This document shows, piece after piece, positions 41,991 through 50,454 of a stretch of DNA of 64,000 bases. Within the stretch, counting starts at the first letter, position 1; each line of letters starts with the position of its first letter. The position numbers and the translations under genes are program-made. This stretch comes from Actinomycetospora lutea (GTDB lineage Bacteria > Actinomycetota > Actinomycetes > Mycobacteriales > Pseudonocardiaceae): the NCBI RefSeq assembly GCF_028737205.1, contig NZ_JAQZAL010000023.1:1-64000 (forward strand), written 5' to 3'. Below the pieces are notes generated by a model, which had not been told where the DNA came from, ran no database searches, and saw nothing but the letters and a program-made list of their open reading frames with translations.

Positions 41991-43366
41991 TACGGCACCC
42001 GGCAGTCCCGGCCCGGGACCTGCGGCTCGGTCGGTGCGGGCGAGGCCACGGGGGCCTGACCGGCGACGTCGGGGGTGCCCGGCGGGACGGGCGCGGGGGT
42101 GGGGACGCCACCGGCGGGCGGCACGGCGCCCGGGACGGCGCCGGCGGGAGCGGGCGGCTCGCACGGCGGGAGCATCTGCTCGGTGCGCAGCCGGTCGACG
42201 GTCGCCTCGGCGCGCGGGAGGTCCTCGACGCGGATGCCGTCACCGGCCAGCTGCTGGCGGGCGACGGGGGTGAGGTCGGCGACCCGGACCCCCGAGTCCT
42301 GCGCGACGCTCTGGAGCGCGACGCCGAGGAACGTGCCGGGCACGCCCTGGTAGATCACGACGGTGTCGTCGTCGCCGGCCACGTAGTACTGGCTGCTGAC
42401 GTACACGGTGGCGGCGAGCACGGCGATGCCGGCGAGGGCGACCACGGCCAGCGCGGCGAGCGCCAGGCGCAGCCGGCCGCGGCCGGGGCGCCGGCGGGAG
42501 GAGTCGGAGGACACCGGGGCCGGGCGGGGCTCGGGCTCGCTGCGGGTCAGCGTGGCGGCGGAGGCGCGCGCGGCCGCGGAGTCGCCGGGCGGGGGGTCGG
42601 CGCGGCCGTCGCCGGCGGCGCCGCCGTAGATGGGGTCGTGCTCGCCGAAGTCGACGTCGACCACGTCGGCGACGATGCAGGTGACGTTGTCGGGGCCGCC
42701 GCCCTTGAGCGCGAGCTCGATGAGCCGGTCCGAGCAGTCCTGCGGGTCGGCGATCGTGAGGGCCTCGGCGAGGGTCTCGGCGCTGACGACCCCGGAGAGC
42801 CCGTCGGAACAGAGCAGGTAGCGGTCGCCGGAGCGGGCCTCGCGCACGGTGAGCGCGGGCTCGACGTCGTGGCCGGTCAGCGCGCGCAGGAGCAGCGAGC
42901 GCTGGGGATGGCTCGCCGCCTCGTCCTCGGTGATCCGGCCCTCGTCGATGAGCGACTGCACGAAGGTGTCGTCGCGGGTGATCTGGGTGAGCACGCCGTC
43001 GCGGAACAGGTAGGCCCGCGAGTCGCCGACGTGCACCATGCCCAGCCGGCTGCCGGCGAAGAGCACGGCGGTGAGCGTCGTGCCCATGCCGTCGAGGTCG
43101 GGCTCCTCGGCGACCAGCTCCGTGATCGCGTCGTTGCCCTGGGCGGTGGCTTCGGCGAGCTCGCCCAGGAGGTCGTCGCCCGGCTCGTCGTCGTCCAGCG
43201 GCACGAGGGCGGCGATGACGAGCTTCGAGGCCACCTCACCGGCCGCGTGTCCGCCCATGCCGTCGGCGAGGGCGAGCAGGCGCGGGCCCGCGTAGACCGA
43301 GTCCTGGTTGTTCTGCCGCACCAGGCCCCGGTCACTGCGAGCGGAGTAGCGCAGCACCAGGGTCAC
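41990..43366 (-). CDS. pstP: PP2C-type Ser/Thr protein phosphatase PstP
   Basis: A 458-residue membrane phosphatase. The PP2C domain (about 1-240) has the metal-site DGMGGHAAGE, GTTLTAVLF, VGDSRAYLFRDG, LLCSDGLSG and DNVTCIVADV. A transmembrane helix (about 300-325) and a Pro-rich outer domain follow. It reverses PknA/PknB phosphorylation. GTG start at 43366; fhaB stop is 76 nt upstream, the only wider gap in the locus. Confidence 0.93.
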   Translation of the reverse strand: MTLVLRYSARSDRGLVRQNNQDSVYAGPRLLALADGMGGHAAGEVASKLVIAALVPLDDDEPGDDLLGELAEATAQGNDAITELVAEEPDLDGMGTTLTAVLFAGSRLGMVHVGDSRAYLFRDGVLTQITRDDTFVQSLIDEGRITEDEAASHPQRSLLLRALTGHDVEPALTVREARSGDRYLLCSDGLSGVVSAETLAEALTIADPQDCSDRLIELALKGGGPDNVTCIVADVVDVDFGEHDPIYGGAAGDGRADPPPGDSAAARASAATLTRSEPEPRPAPVSSDSSRRRPGRGRLRLALAALAVVALAGIAVLAATVYVSSQYYVAGDDDTVVIYQGVPGTFLGVALQSVAQDSGVRVADLTPVARQQLAGDGIRVEDLPRAEATVDRLRTEQMLPPCEPPAPAGAVPGAVPPAGGVPTPAPVPPGTPDVAGQAPVASPAPTEPQVPGRDCRVP

Positions 43367-43442
43367 GGGTCGATCCTGCACGGAAGGGGACGGGGCGTCG
43401 TCACCCGGGTCCGGATGGGGGGCCGACCGCCCGGCGAGCTGG

Positions 43443-43925
43443 TCATGAGCGGAGCTCGATGACCGTCTTGCCGATCCTGATCGGTGTCCCCACGGGGACG
43501 CGGGTGGGTCCGGAGACCTTGTTGCGGTCGAGGTACGTGCCGTTCGTCGACCCGAGGTCCTCGACGTACCAGTCGTCACCCGACTGGGAGATCCGGGCAT
43601 GCCGGGTCGACGCGTAGTCGTCGTCGAGCACCAGCGTCGAGTCGTCCGCCCGCCCGAGCATGATCGGACGACCGTCCAGGGCGATGCGGGTGCCCGCGAG
43701 GGCGCCGGCGGTGACGATCAGGGCACGGGGCCCCGAGCGTCCGCCGCCGCGGGCCGGCTTGGACGAACCCCCTCGGGTGGAGGGACGTCGGCCGCCGGGC
43801 GCCGCGGCCCGCAGACCCGAGGCCGCGTAGAGGTCGCTGCGGACGACCCGCAACGCGGCGAGGACGAACAGCCACAGGAGGGCCAGGAATCCGGCCCTCG
43901 TGATCTGGAGGACGAGTTCGGGCAC
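43443..43925 (-). CDS. fhaB: FHA-domain membrane protein FhaB/FipA
   Basis: A 160-residue protein: transmembrane helix near residue 8-28 (TRAGFLALLWLFVLAALRVV), basic linker, and an FHA domain (about 85-155) with LGRADDSTLVLDDDYASTRHARI and [19 protein letters not shown] reads phospho-Thr; M. tuberculosis FipA links FtsZ and FtsQ under oxidative stress. GTG at 43925; 19 nt after fhaA. Confidence 0.92.
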   Translation of the reverse strand: MPELVLQITRAGFLALLWLFVLAALRVVRSDLYAASGLRAAAPGGRRPSTRGGSSKPARGGGRSGPRALIVTAGALAGTRIALDGRPIMLGRADDSTLVLDDDYASTRHARISQSGDDWYVEDLGSTNGTYLDRNKVSGPTRVPVGTPIRIGKTVIELRS

Positions 43926-43944
43926 GCCGTCGGGCCTTCGGGCC

Positions 43945-45246
43945 TCAGCCCTGCGCGCGGAAGAGCAGCGCGCTGTGCCCGACCCGGATCGTGTCGCCGT
44001 CGGCGAGCTGCCAGGTCTGGACCGGCGTGCCGTTCACCGTGGTGCCGTTGGTCGACCCGAGGTCGGACAGGGTGGCCTGCTGGCCGTCCCAGTTGATCTC
44101 GAGGTGGCGACGCGAGACGCCGGTGTCGGCGAGGCGGAACTGCGCGTCCTGGCCGCGGCCGATGACGTTCGAGCCGTTGACGAGCTGGTACGAGCGGTTC
44201 GAGCCGTCGTCCAGCGTCAGCGACGCGGTCAGCTGGCGGGTCTGGACGCCGCCGTAGCCCTGCTGGCCGTACTGGTCGTAGCCGCCCTGCTGCTGGCCGT
44301 AGGGGTCGTAGCCGCCCTGTCCGTACTGGCCGCCGTAGCCGCCCTGCTGCTGGCCGTAGGGGTCGTAGCCCTGCTGGCCGTAGCCCTGCTGGGGCTGCCC
44401 GTACTGGTCGTAGCCGGGCTGGCCGTAGCCCTGCTGCTGGTAGCCCTGCTGCTGGTAGGGGTCGTAGCCCTGCTGCTGGCCGTAGCCCTGGGGCTGCCCG
44501 TACTGGTCGTAACCGCCCTGCTGCGGGTATCCCTGCTGCTGGCCGTACCCCTGCTGCGGCTGGCCGTACTGGTCGTAGCCGCCCTGCTGCGGGTAACCGC
44601 CCTGCTGGCCGTACGGGTCGTAGCCGCCCTGCTGGGGGTAGCCGCCCTGCTGCGGGTAGCCCTGCTGCGGCTGGCCGTACTGGTCGTAGCCGGGCTGGCC
44701 GTACCCCTGCTGCGGGTAGCCGCCCTGCTGCGGGTAGCCGCCCTGCTGGCCGTAGGGGTCCTGCTGGCCGTAGTTGCCGTCGCGACCCTGCTGGTCGTCC
44801 GGGTAGCGGCCGGGTGCCTGACTCATGGGCTGTTCTCCTGCGGATCGGGGGCTCGCGGCCCGTCGCCGCGACGCGTCGGGGTCAACGGACGACCTGGTGC
44901 GGAACTGTCCCGTGTGCAGCGCGTCGGAACGCTCCAGAGAGACTACGACCTCACCGTAAGTCTCCCACCCGCCCTCCGTGAGGTGCTCCTCGACGACCTC
45001 GATGAGCGAGTGGGTGATGGTCTCCTCGTCGCCGGCCAGGCGTTCGTGGTCCGCGGGACTGAGCACCACCGTGTACTGATTGGGCGCCAGGCGGCGCCCA
45101 CCTGCCAACTCTCGCACGCCGTCCTCCGCCTCACGGCGAAGACCCTGTGCGATCTCCTGCGGGACGACCTTGCCACCGAACACGCGTGCGAAGGCGTCAC
45201 CCACCAGACCTTCGAGCTTGCGCTCGAAGCGCTGTGCGCGCCCCAC
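43945..45246 (-). CDS. fhaA: FHA-domain protein FhaA with DUF3662 and Q/G/Y low-complexity linker
   Basis: A 433-residue protein. The N-terminal DUF3662 domain spans about 1-115 ([38 protein letters not shown]). Residues 158-332 are a Gln/Gly/Tyr/Pro-rich repeat ([22 protein letters not shown] units), and 353-433 the FHA domain with [22 protein letters not shown] and [14 protein letters not shown]. FhaA binds phosphorylated MviN and PknB targets in mycobacteria. GAGGAGGG lies 6 nt before the GTG at 45246. The linker is notably long. Confidence 0.92.
   Translation of the reverse strand: MGRAQRFERKLEGLVGDAFARVFGGKVVPQEIAQGLRREAEDGVRELAGGRRLAPNQYTVVLSPADHERLAGDEETITHSLIEVVEEHLTEGGWETYGEVVVSLERSDALHTGQFRTRSSVDPDASRRRAASPRSAGEQPMSQAPGRYPDDQQGRDGNYGQQDPYGQQGGYPQQGGYPQQGYGQPGYDQYGQPQQGYPQQGGYPQQGGYDPYGQQGGYPQQGGYDQYGQPQQGYGQQQGYPQQGGYDQYGQPQGYGQQQGYDPYQQQGYQQQGYGQPGYDQYGQPQQGYGQQGYDPYGQQQGGYGGQYGQGGYDPYGQQQGGYDQYGQQGYGGVQTRQLTASLTLDDGSNRSYQLVNGSNVIGRGQDAQFRLADTGVSRRHLEINWDGQQATLSDLGSTNGTTVNGTPVQTWQLADGDTIRVGHSALLFRAQG
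44251..44775 (-). repeat. Degenerate tandem repeats coding the FhaA Q/G/Y linker
   Basis: Roughly 525 bp of GC-rich imperfect repeats with CTGCTG/CCGTA-type units (reading CAG-CAG-GGC-TAC on the coding strand). They encode residues 158-332 of FhaA. Units vary in length and order, indicating slippage or recombination. It is coding sequence, not a CRISPR. Confidence 0.85.
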
Positions 45247-45419
45247 CGCGATCCCTCCTCGTCCGACGCTCGCGCCGTCGTCCCGACACCTGCTGCCCCG
45301 TCCGGCATGTCGCCACACCGGCCGGGAGGATTCGATGGTATCGGTCGCCGCGAGCGGGGCGCCGACCTCCTTCCGGGAGGCCGGATCCGTGCGTGCTAGC
45401 GTTTCCGGCAGATCACTCC

Positions 45420-45505
45420 GGGCGAGTGGCGGAATGGCAGACGCGCACGGTTCAGGTCCGTGTATCCGGAAGGATGTGGGGGTTCAACTCCCCCCTCGCC
45501 CACCA
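45420..45505 (+). tRNA. tRNA-Leu (anticodon CAG)
   Basis: A class II tRNA. The acceptor stem GGGCGAG/CTCGCCC (45420-45426 with 45495-45501), discriminator A and encoded CCA (45503-45505) are clear. The anticodon stem CACGG/CCGTG surrounds TTCAGGT, giving CAG (45453-45455), which reads CUG. The long variable arm (TATCCGGAAGGATGT) is typical of Leu. It follows fhaA divergently, as in M. tuberculosis, where leuT is next to fhaA as I recall. Confidence 0.95.
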
Positions 45506-45514
45506 GAACAGCAG

Positions 45515-45543
45515 GGCCCCGGTCGTGACCCACGGCCGGGGCC
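45515..45543 (+). terminator. Terminator between tRNA-Leu and serS
   Basis: GGCCCCGG (45515-45522) pairs with CCGGGGCC (45536-45543), extended inside by CGTG/CACG with one mismatch, followed by TTCGT. It begins 10 nt after the tRNA 3' end and would separate the tRNA from serS. Confidence 0.7.
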
Positions 45544-45578
45544 TTCGTCATATCCCCACCCGGGAGAGGAACGGCACG

Positions 45579-46877
45579 ATGCACGACGCACGCCTCCTGC
45601 TCGAGCTCGGCGACGAGGCGGTGCGCCGCCTCGCCCGACGCGGCTACTCGCTCGACCTCGCGGGGCTGGAGGCGATGTCGTCGCGGCGGGCGGCGGCGAT
45701 CGGCGCGGTGGACGAGCTGCGGGCGGAGTCGAAGCGGGCCGCCGGCGAGGTGGGGAAAGCTGCGAAGTCGGGCTCCTCGTCCGCGGAGGTGGATGCGCTC
45801 AAGGAGCGGGCCCGCGAGCTCAAGGACCGCATCCGCGAGGCCGAGGACGAGGTCGACACCGCGGAGACCGCGCTGCGCGACCTGCTGCTGACGATCCCGA
45901 ACCTGCCGGCCGACGACGCCCCCGACGGCGACTCCGACGCGGACGCCGTCGAGGTGCGCCGGGTCGGCGAGGTCCCGGCCCTCGGGTTCACCCCGCGCGA
46001 CCACGTCGAGCTCGGCGAGGCCATGGGGATCCTCGACCTCGGCCGGGCGGCCAAGCTCTCCGGCGCCCGTTTCTCGGTGACGCGCGGCCCGGGCGCGGTG
46101 CTCGAACGGGCGCTCGCGTCCTTCTTTCTCGCGCTGCACACCGGCCGGCACGGCTACACCGAGTTCTCGGTGCCCTACCTCGTCACCGCGGCCACCATGA
46201 CCGGCACCGGCCAGCTGCCCAAGTTCGAGGAGGACCTCTTCCGCACGGGCACCGGCGACCGGGACCTCTACCTCATCCCCACCGCCGAGGTGCCGCTCAC
46301 GGCGATGCACGCCGACGAGATCCTCGAGACCGAGACGCTGCCGCGCGCCTACACCTCCTGGACGCCGTGCTTCCGCTCGGAGGCCGGCTCCTACGGCCGT
46401 GACACCCGCGGCATCCTGCGGCTGCACCAGTTCTCGAAGGTGGAGCTGGTGCGGGTCTGCGCGGCCGAGGACTCGCGCGCCGAGCTCGAGGTCATGCTCA
46501 CCCACGCCGAGGCCTGCCTGCAGGAGCTCGGGCTGGCCTACCGCGTGGTGAAGCTCGCCGCGGGCGACATGGGCTTCAACGCGCAGCTCACCTACGACAT
46601 CGAGGTCTGGCTGCCCAGCCAGGACACCTTCCGCGAGATCTCCTCGTGCTCCGACTGCGGTACCTTCCAGGCGCGCCGCTCGGGCATCCGCAGCAAGGAC
46701 GTCCGGGGCGGGCGCGGCCAGGTGGCGACGCTGAACGGCTCGGGCCTGCCGATCGGGCGCACGATGGCCGCGGTGCTCGAGCAGTGCCAGTCCGAGGACG
46801 GGTCGGTGACGCTGCCCGAGGCCCTCGTCCCGTTCACCGGCTTCCGGCGCCTGCTCCCGGACGGCACGCCCGAGTAG
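45579..46877 (+). CDS. serS: Seryl-tRNA synthetase
   Basis: A 432-residue class II synthetase charging tRNA-Ser. The N-terminal tRNA-binding helical arm is about 1-110 (LDLAGLEAMSSRRAAAIGAVDELRAESK, KERARELKDRIREAEDEVDTAETALRDLL). Motif 2 is FRSEAGSYGRDTRGILRLHQFSKVE, with TAEVPL before it, and motif 3 GSGLPIGRTMAAVLEQCQSEDGSVTLPEAL. ATG at 45579 with GGAGAGGA upstream. The N-terminus (MHDARLLLELGDEAVRRLARRG) diverges from the usual MIDLKLLR type. Confidence 0.92.
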   Translation: MHDARLLLELGDEAVRRLARRGYSLDLAGLEAMSSRRAAAIGAVDELRAESKRAAGEVGKAAKSGSSSAEVDALKERARELKDRIREAEDEVDTAETALRDLLLTIPNLPADDAPDGDSDADAVEVRRVGEVPALGFTPRDHVELGEAMGILDLGRAAKLSGARFSVTRGPGAVLERALASFFLALHTGRHGYTEFSVPYLVTAATMTGTGQLPKFEEDLFRTGTGDRDLYLIPTAEVPLTAMHADEILETETLPRAYTSWTPCFRSEAGSYGRDTRGILRLHQFSKVELVRVCAAEDSRAELEVMLTHAEACLQELGLAYRVVKLAAGDMGFNAQLTYDIEVWLPSQDTFREISSCSDCGTFQARRSGIRSKDVRGGRGQVATLNGSGLPIGRTMAAVLEQCQSEDGSVTLPEALVPFTGFRRLLPDGTPE

Positions 46878-47690
46878 TCACCGCCTGATCGCGGCCAGCT
46901 GGTGGGCGTGGCCCACCAGCCGGCCCGCCGGATCCCAGACGCGGCAGGTCTCGTGCATGCGGTCGGCGCCCGCGCGCTCGACCCACTGCACGACGCGCAG
47001 CGGACCGGGCGCCGGCGCGGCGACCACGTGCGCGGACAGCGACATGGTCGGCGACCAGCCCGACAGGCCCATGTCGAACGTGGCCGGCGGCAGCACGTCG
47101 AGCGCCACGAGCAGGCCCTCGGGGGTCCATGGCTCGCCGGACGCGAGCGAGGCCCAGCCCGCGAGGCGACCCTCGCCCGACGGGCGCCCGTGCAGGAAGC
47201 CCGCGGTGCGCGGGTCGAGGCGCGTGTCGACCACATCCATGATCGGCAGCGAGCCGCGGCCGTCGTCGTCGGACCCCGACGGGCTGCGCGGGCATTCCTC
47301 GCGGGGCGTGAGCTCCGGCGCCGCGGGCTCGACGTCGTCGGGCGTCGGCGGTGCGGGCGGGCCCAGGACGAACGCGGCCTCGACGGCCGGCCCGCCCTGG
47401 TCGAGGCGCACGCGCAGCTGCGAGGCGCCGCGCCCGAGGCGCAGGACGGTGACCTCGAGCGACGCCGGCCCGGGCTCGGGCGCCTGCAGGTAGGTGCCGG
47501 TGACCGCCTGCGGGCACGTGTGCCCGGGCCGCTCGGCGGCGATCGTCTCGCGCGCGGCGCGGGCCAGGACGGCGAGCAGGTAGCCCCCGTGGAGCTTCGG
47601 GCCGATCGTCCACTGGTCGTCGAGGATGATCGTGAAGCGGCCGGCCTCGTCGGTCGGCTCGGGGCGGGTGGCCTTGTCGTACTCAGCCAC
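46878..47690 (-). CDS. Acyl-CoA thioesterase-like double hot-dog protein
   Basis: A 270-residue protein of the TesB/4HBT_3 type: FTIILDDQWTIGPKLHGGYLLAVLARAARE at the first hot-dog and GWASLASGEPWTPEGLLVALDVLPPATFDMGLSGWSPTMSLSAHVV in the second, with the catalytic Asp/Thr/Gln region near AVTGTYLQAP. It converges with serS without a gap. It probably hydrolyses acyl-CoA of unknown chain length. Confidence 0.8.
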   Translation of the reverse strand: MAEYDKATRPEPTDEAGRFTIILDDQWTIGPKLHGGYLLAVLARAARETIAAERPGHTCPQAVTGTYLQAPEPGPASLEVTVLRLGRGASQLRVRLDQGGPAVEAAFVLGPPAPPTPDDVEPAAPELTPREECPRSPSGSDDDGRGSLPIMDVVDTRLDPRTAGFLHGRPSGEGRLAGWASLASGEPWTPEGLLVALDVLPPATFDMGLSGWSPTMSLSAHVVAAPAPGPLRVVQWVERAGADRMHETCRVWDPAGRLVGHAHQLAAIRR

Positions 47691-47720
47691 GGCGATCCGG
47701 ACGGTCAGCGGCGACCCGGG

Positions 47721-48266
47721 TCACGACTGCGGCGGGCGCGGCCAGTCGGCCGAGTCGTCGCGCGGCGGATGCGTCGGACGGCCCGGGTCGGTGGGCGCCT
47801 CCGACGGCGGCGTGGCGGCCGGCGGGCCGACGGGACCGGTCGGCGGCTCCGTCGTGGCCGACGCGCCGGGGGCGGTGGGCGTCGCGCCGGGCGGCGTGCT
47901 CGACGGGCCGGTGGCCGGACCGGCGCCCGCGGGACCGGTGGTCGTGGGGCCGGTGGCAGTGGGACCGGTGGCGGTGGGGCCGGTGGCCTGCCCGGGGCCC
48001 GGGGTGCCGTCACCCGCCGCGGCGCCGGGCGCCTGCGGCTCGCCGGTGCCCTGCTTGGCGGCCCAGCCGACGCCCTCGCCGGCCTTCGCCTCGGCCTTGC
48101 CGATCTGCTCGGAGTACTTGCCGCCGGTCTTCTGGTCGACCCAGCGGGCGGCCTTCCCGATCGCGCCGAGGATGCTCTGCTCGTTGTCGGCGACCTTCTT
48201 GCTGGCCGTGTCGCGCAGGTCGTTCGCGAACTGCTTGCCCTGCTGGACGTAGTCGTCGCGGCTCAT
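47721..48266 (-). CDS. MT0933-antitoxin-like protein with Pro/Thr/Gly tail
   Basis: A 181-residue protein. Residues about 15-70 (ANDLRDTASKKVADNEQSILGAIGKAARWVDQKTGGKYSEQIGKAEAKAGEGVG) match the Rv0909/MT0933-type antitoxin family, with its VDxKTGGKYxxQ core. The remaining 110 residues are Pro/Gly/Thr-rich with TGPTATGP repeats. No toxin gene is adjacent: the neighbours are a thioesterase and a divergent kinase. The antitoxin role is thus doubtful. GGAGGACCC precedes the ATG. Confidence 0.7.
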   Translation of the reverse strand: MSRDDYVQQGKQFANDLRDTASKKVADNEQSILGAIGKAARWVDQKTGGKYSEQIGKAEAKAGEGVGWAAKQGTGEPQAPGAAAGDGTPGPGQATGPTATGPTATGPTTTGPAGAGPATGPSSTPPGATPTAPGASATTEPPTGPVGPPAATPPSEAPTDPGRPTHPPRDDSADWPRPPQS

Positions 48267-48574
48267 GGGTCCTCCGTGATGACCGGTGATGACCGGTGGT
48301 GACCAGGGTTCGGGATCGAACCGTACCCGCGTCGCCACCCGCCCCACACCCGTGCGCGGACGCCCCCCGGGGCGCCGGTGGTATCGCCCGGGGAGGCCTC
48401 TGCGGCAGGGTGGCCGTCGGACGCGGCGAGCGGGCCAGGCACGATGGGCAGGCACCCCGGACATCTCGGGGCCGCCCGGATACGTTCGGACTCGGGACGG
48501 ACGAGGGACGGGCGAGGGACCGACGAGACGGAACCGGCGACCGCCGGAGCACCGGAACGAGGAGGCGCGCGGGC
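48267..48574. promoter_or_regulatory. 308-bp divergent region with two short tandem repeats
   Basis: No gene is supported. Close to the antitoxin-like start is GATGACCGGT in tandem (48278-48287, 48288-48297, partial to 48305). Near the kinase start lies an 11-bp direct repeat, GGGACGGACGA-type units at 48494-48504, 48505-48515 and 48516-48526. The repeats flank where both promoters should be and may be regulator sites. Confidence 0.5.
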
Positions 48575-50041
48575 GTGAGTTCGACGGAGGCGGGCCCGCC
48601 GCCCACCGTGGGTGGAGGGCGGTACACCCTCGGCGACCTCATCGGCCGCGGCGGTGCCGCCGAGGTCTTCCGGGCGCGCGACGAGCTCCTAGGCCGCGAC
48701 GTTGCCGTCAAGCTCTTCCCGGCCGGCGTCGGCGAGGCCGACGAGTCCCGGCGCCAGCGCGAGGTCCAGACGCTCGCCGGGATGAACCACCCCGGCCTGG
48801 TGACGATCTACGACGTCGGCCAGGAGCGCGACCGCGCCTACTTCGTGATGCAGCTCATCGAGGGCGAGTCCCTCGCCGACCGCATCCGCAGCGGCCCGCT
48901 CGCGCTCGGCGACGTCGTCGCCCTCGGTTCGGCCCTCGGCGACGCGCTGACCTACGTGCACCGCCACGGCGTCGTGCACCGCGACATCAAGCCCGGCAAC
49001 GTGCTGCTCGACACCGACGGGCGCCCGCACCTGTCGGACTTCGGCATCGCGGTGCTCGCGGACGCCACCAACATCACCGCCACCGGCATGGTCATCGGCA
49101 CCGCGTCCTACCTGTCGCCGGAGCAGGTGCGCGGCCAGCAGGTCGGGCCGGCCTCCGACGTCTACGCGCTGGGCCTGGTGCTCCTCGAGTGCATCACCGC
49201 GCGGCGCGAGTACCCGGGCAACGCGCTCGAGGCCGCGGTCGCCCGCCTCCACCGCGCGCCCGAGATCCCGGCGGACCTGCCGGCGCCGCTGGGCAACCTG
49301 CTCGCGGCGATGACGCTCGACGAGCCCACGGAGCGCCCGAGCACCGAGCAGGTGGTCGGCGAGCTGCGGATGATGGCCCGCGAGGCCGGGATGGACGCCC
49401 AGACCGTGCTCGCCCCGGCGCCGGTCACCGGCAGCGGCGCGATGCGCACCACCGCGATGGGCCCGGGCCCCGGCGCGACCGCCTACGCCCCGATGGGGGG
49501 CGCCACGACCAGCGGCCCGACGCGCCACATGGGCACCCCTCCGGGTGGCTACGCCCCGGCGGCCTACGGCGCCACGGGCGCGTACGGCGCCGCCGACCCG
49601 ACCGCGCTCGTCGGCCCCGACGACCCCCGGACCGCCGGCGGCCAGGCCCCGCAGCGCCGGGGTCGGCGGGCGGCGATCGTCGCGCTGCTGGCGCTGCTGC
49701 TCGCCGGCGGCGTCGGCGGGTACCTCCTGCTCTCCAACCAGGAGGAGGCGGCGCCGCCCGCGCTGCCGCCCGCCCCGCCGGTCTTCTCGTCGAGCACGAC
49801 GACCACCACCGAGCAGGAGACGACCACCCGCTCGCGGCGCACGACCACCGAGGCGCCCACCACGACGACCGTCGCCCCGCCGCCGGTGGTCCCCACCACG
49901 CGGACGACGACCACGACGACGGCGGCACCGAACCCCGGTGGCGGCGCCGGGGGCGGCGGCACCGGCGGTGGCGGCACGGGCGGCGGAGGCGGCGCCAACC
50001 CGCCCGGCGGCGAGGACGGGGACCCGCTCACCCCGGAGTGA
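48575..50041 (+). CDS. Serine/threonine protein kinase, PknB-like, Thr/Pro/Gly-rich exterior
   Basis: A 488-residue transmembrane kinase. Kinase domain about 12-275: IGRGGAAEVFRARDE, AVKLF lysine, HRDIKPGN, SDFGIAVLA, GTASYLSPEQVRG. A juxtamembrane Gly/Ala/Pro/Thr stretch (about 290-370) with RRGRR then a transmembrane helix (about 372-392). The outer part is Thr-rich, then Gly-rich, with no PASTA or sensor fold. GTG at 48575 with GGAGG. It is divergent from the antitoxin-like gene. Third STPK in the window. Confidence 0.88.
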   Translation: MSSTEAGPPPTVGGGRYTLGDLIGRGGAAEVFRARDELLGRDVAVKLFPAGVGEADESRRQREVQTLAGMNHPGLVTIYDVGQERDRAYFVMQLIEGESLADRIRSGPLALGDVVALGSALGDALTYVHRHGVVHRDIKPGNVLLDTDGRPHLSDFGIAVLADATNITATGMVIGTASYLSPEQVRGQQVGPASDVYALGLVLLECITARREYPGNALEAAVARLHRAPEIPADLPAPLGNLLAAMTLDEPTERPSTEQVVGELRMMAREAGMDAQTVLAPAPVTGSGAMRTTAMGPGPGATAYAPMGGATTSGPTRHMGTPPGGYAPAAYGATGAYGAADPTALVGPDDPRTAGGQAPQRRGRRAAIVALLALLLAGGVGGYLLLSNQEEAAPPALPPAPPVFSSSTTTTTEQETTTRSRRTTTEAPTTTTVAPPPVVPTTRTTTTTTAAPNPGGGAGGGGTGGGGTGGGGGANPPGGEDGDPLTPE

Positions 50042-50050
50042 GCGGGCTGC

Positions 50051-50389
50051 TCAGCCCGCCGGCGCGCCGAACTCGCCCGCGAGCACACCGCGCCGGAACG
50101 CGACCCACTCGTCGTCGCGGAAGCGCAGCACCGCGCCCGACGAGTGCTCGCGCACCCGGCGTCCGTCACCGTCGTCCGGCGTGACCTCGACCGCGCCGTT
50201 GGCGGACGGGGCGTCGCGGGCGACCTCGTCGAGGAACGCCGTCCAGGCGGGCCCGTCGAGGTGGAGCACCGCGCCCTCGCCGTGCTCCTTGGTGTCGCGC
50301 AGACAGGTCGCGCCGTCGGCCTCGAGGACCTCGACGCAGCTCGCACCGTTCGAGCTGAAGCTGGAGGTCCGCCATCCGTGTTCGATCAT
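50051..50389 (-). CDS. DUF397 protein, duplicated module
   Basis: A 112-residue protein with two DUF397 halves: WRTSSFSSNGASCVEVLEADGATCLRDTKE with LHLDGPAWTAFLDEVA, and DGRRVREHSSGAVLRFRDDEWVAFRRGVLAGEFG. DUF397 proteins pair with XRE/DUF5753 regulators such as WhiJ to control development in Streptomyces. It lies 65 nt downstream of that regulator and on the same strand. Most family members have one module, so the second half is notable. Confidence 0.85.
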   Translation of the reverse strand: MIEHGWRTSSFSSNGASCVEVLEADGATCLRDTKEHGEGAVLHLDGPAWTAFLDEVARDAPSANGAVEVTPDDGDGRRVREHSSGAVLRFRDDEWVAFRRGVLAGEFGAPAG

Positions 50390-50454
50390 GGATTCGTCTC
50401 CTTGCACCGTGGGGAGCGATGCGGCCGCGGCACGGCGCCGGGGCTCGGGGGGCC

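Noticed and set aside
40419-42059. Plus-strand frame of 546 codons opposite rodA
   Set aside because: Arg/Glu/Asp/His-rich antisense product of a membrane-protein gene; no homology features.
44251-44775. Regular repeats that could suggest a CRISPR array
   Set aside because: Units vary in length, have no unique spacers and are in frame within fhaA. They encode Q/G/Y repeats.
43900-45399. Plus-strand hydrophobic frame opposite fhaA, apparently a many-helix membrane protein
   Set aside because: The Val/Ala/Leu pattern is the complement of the CAG/GGC/TAC repeat coding for the FhaA linker; no start signal.
47721-48266. Toxin-antitoxin system
   Set aside because: The domain resembles an antitoxin, but no toxin-like gene is adjacent on either side, so a TA call is not supported.
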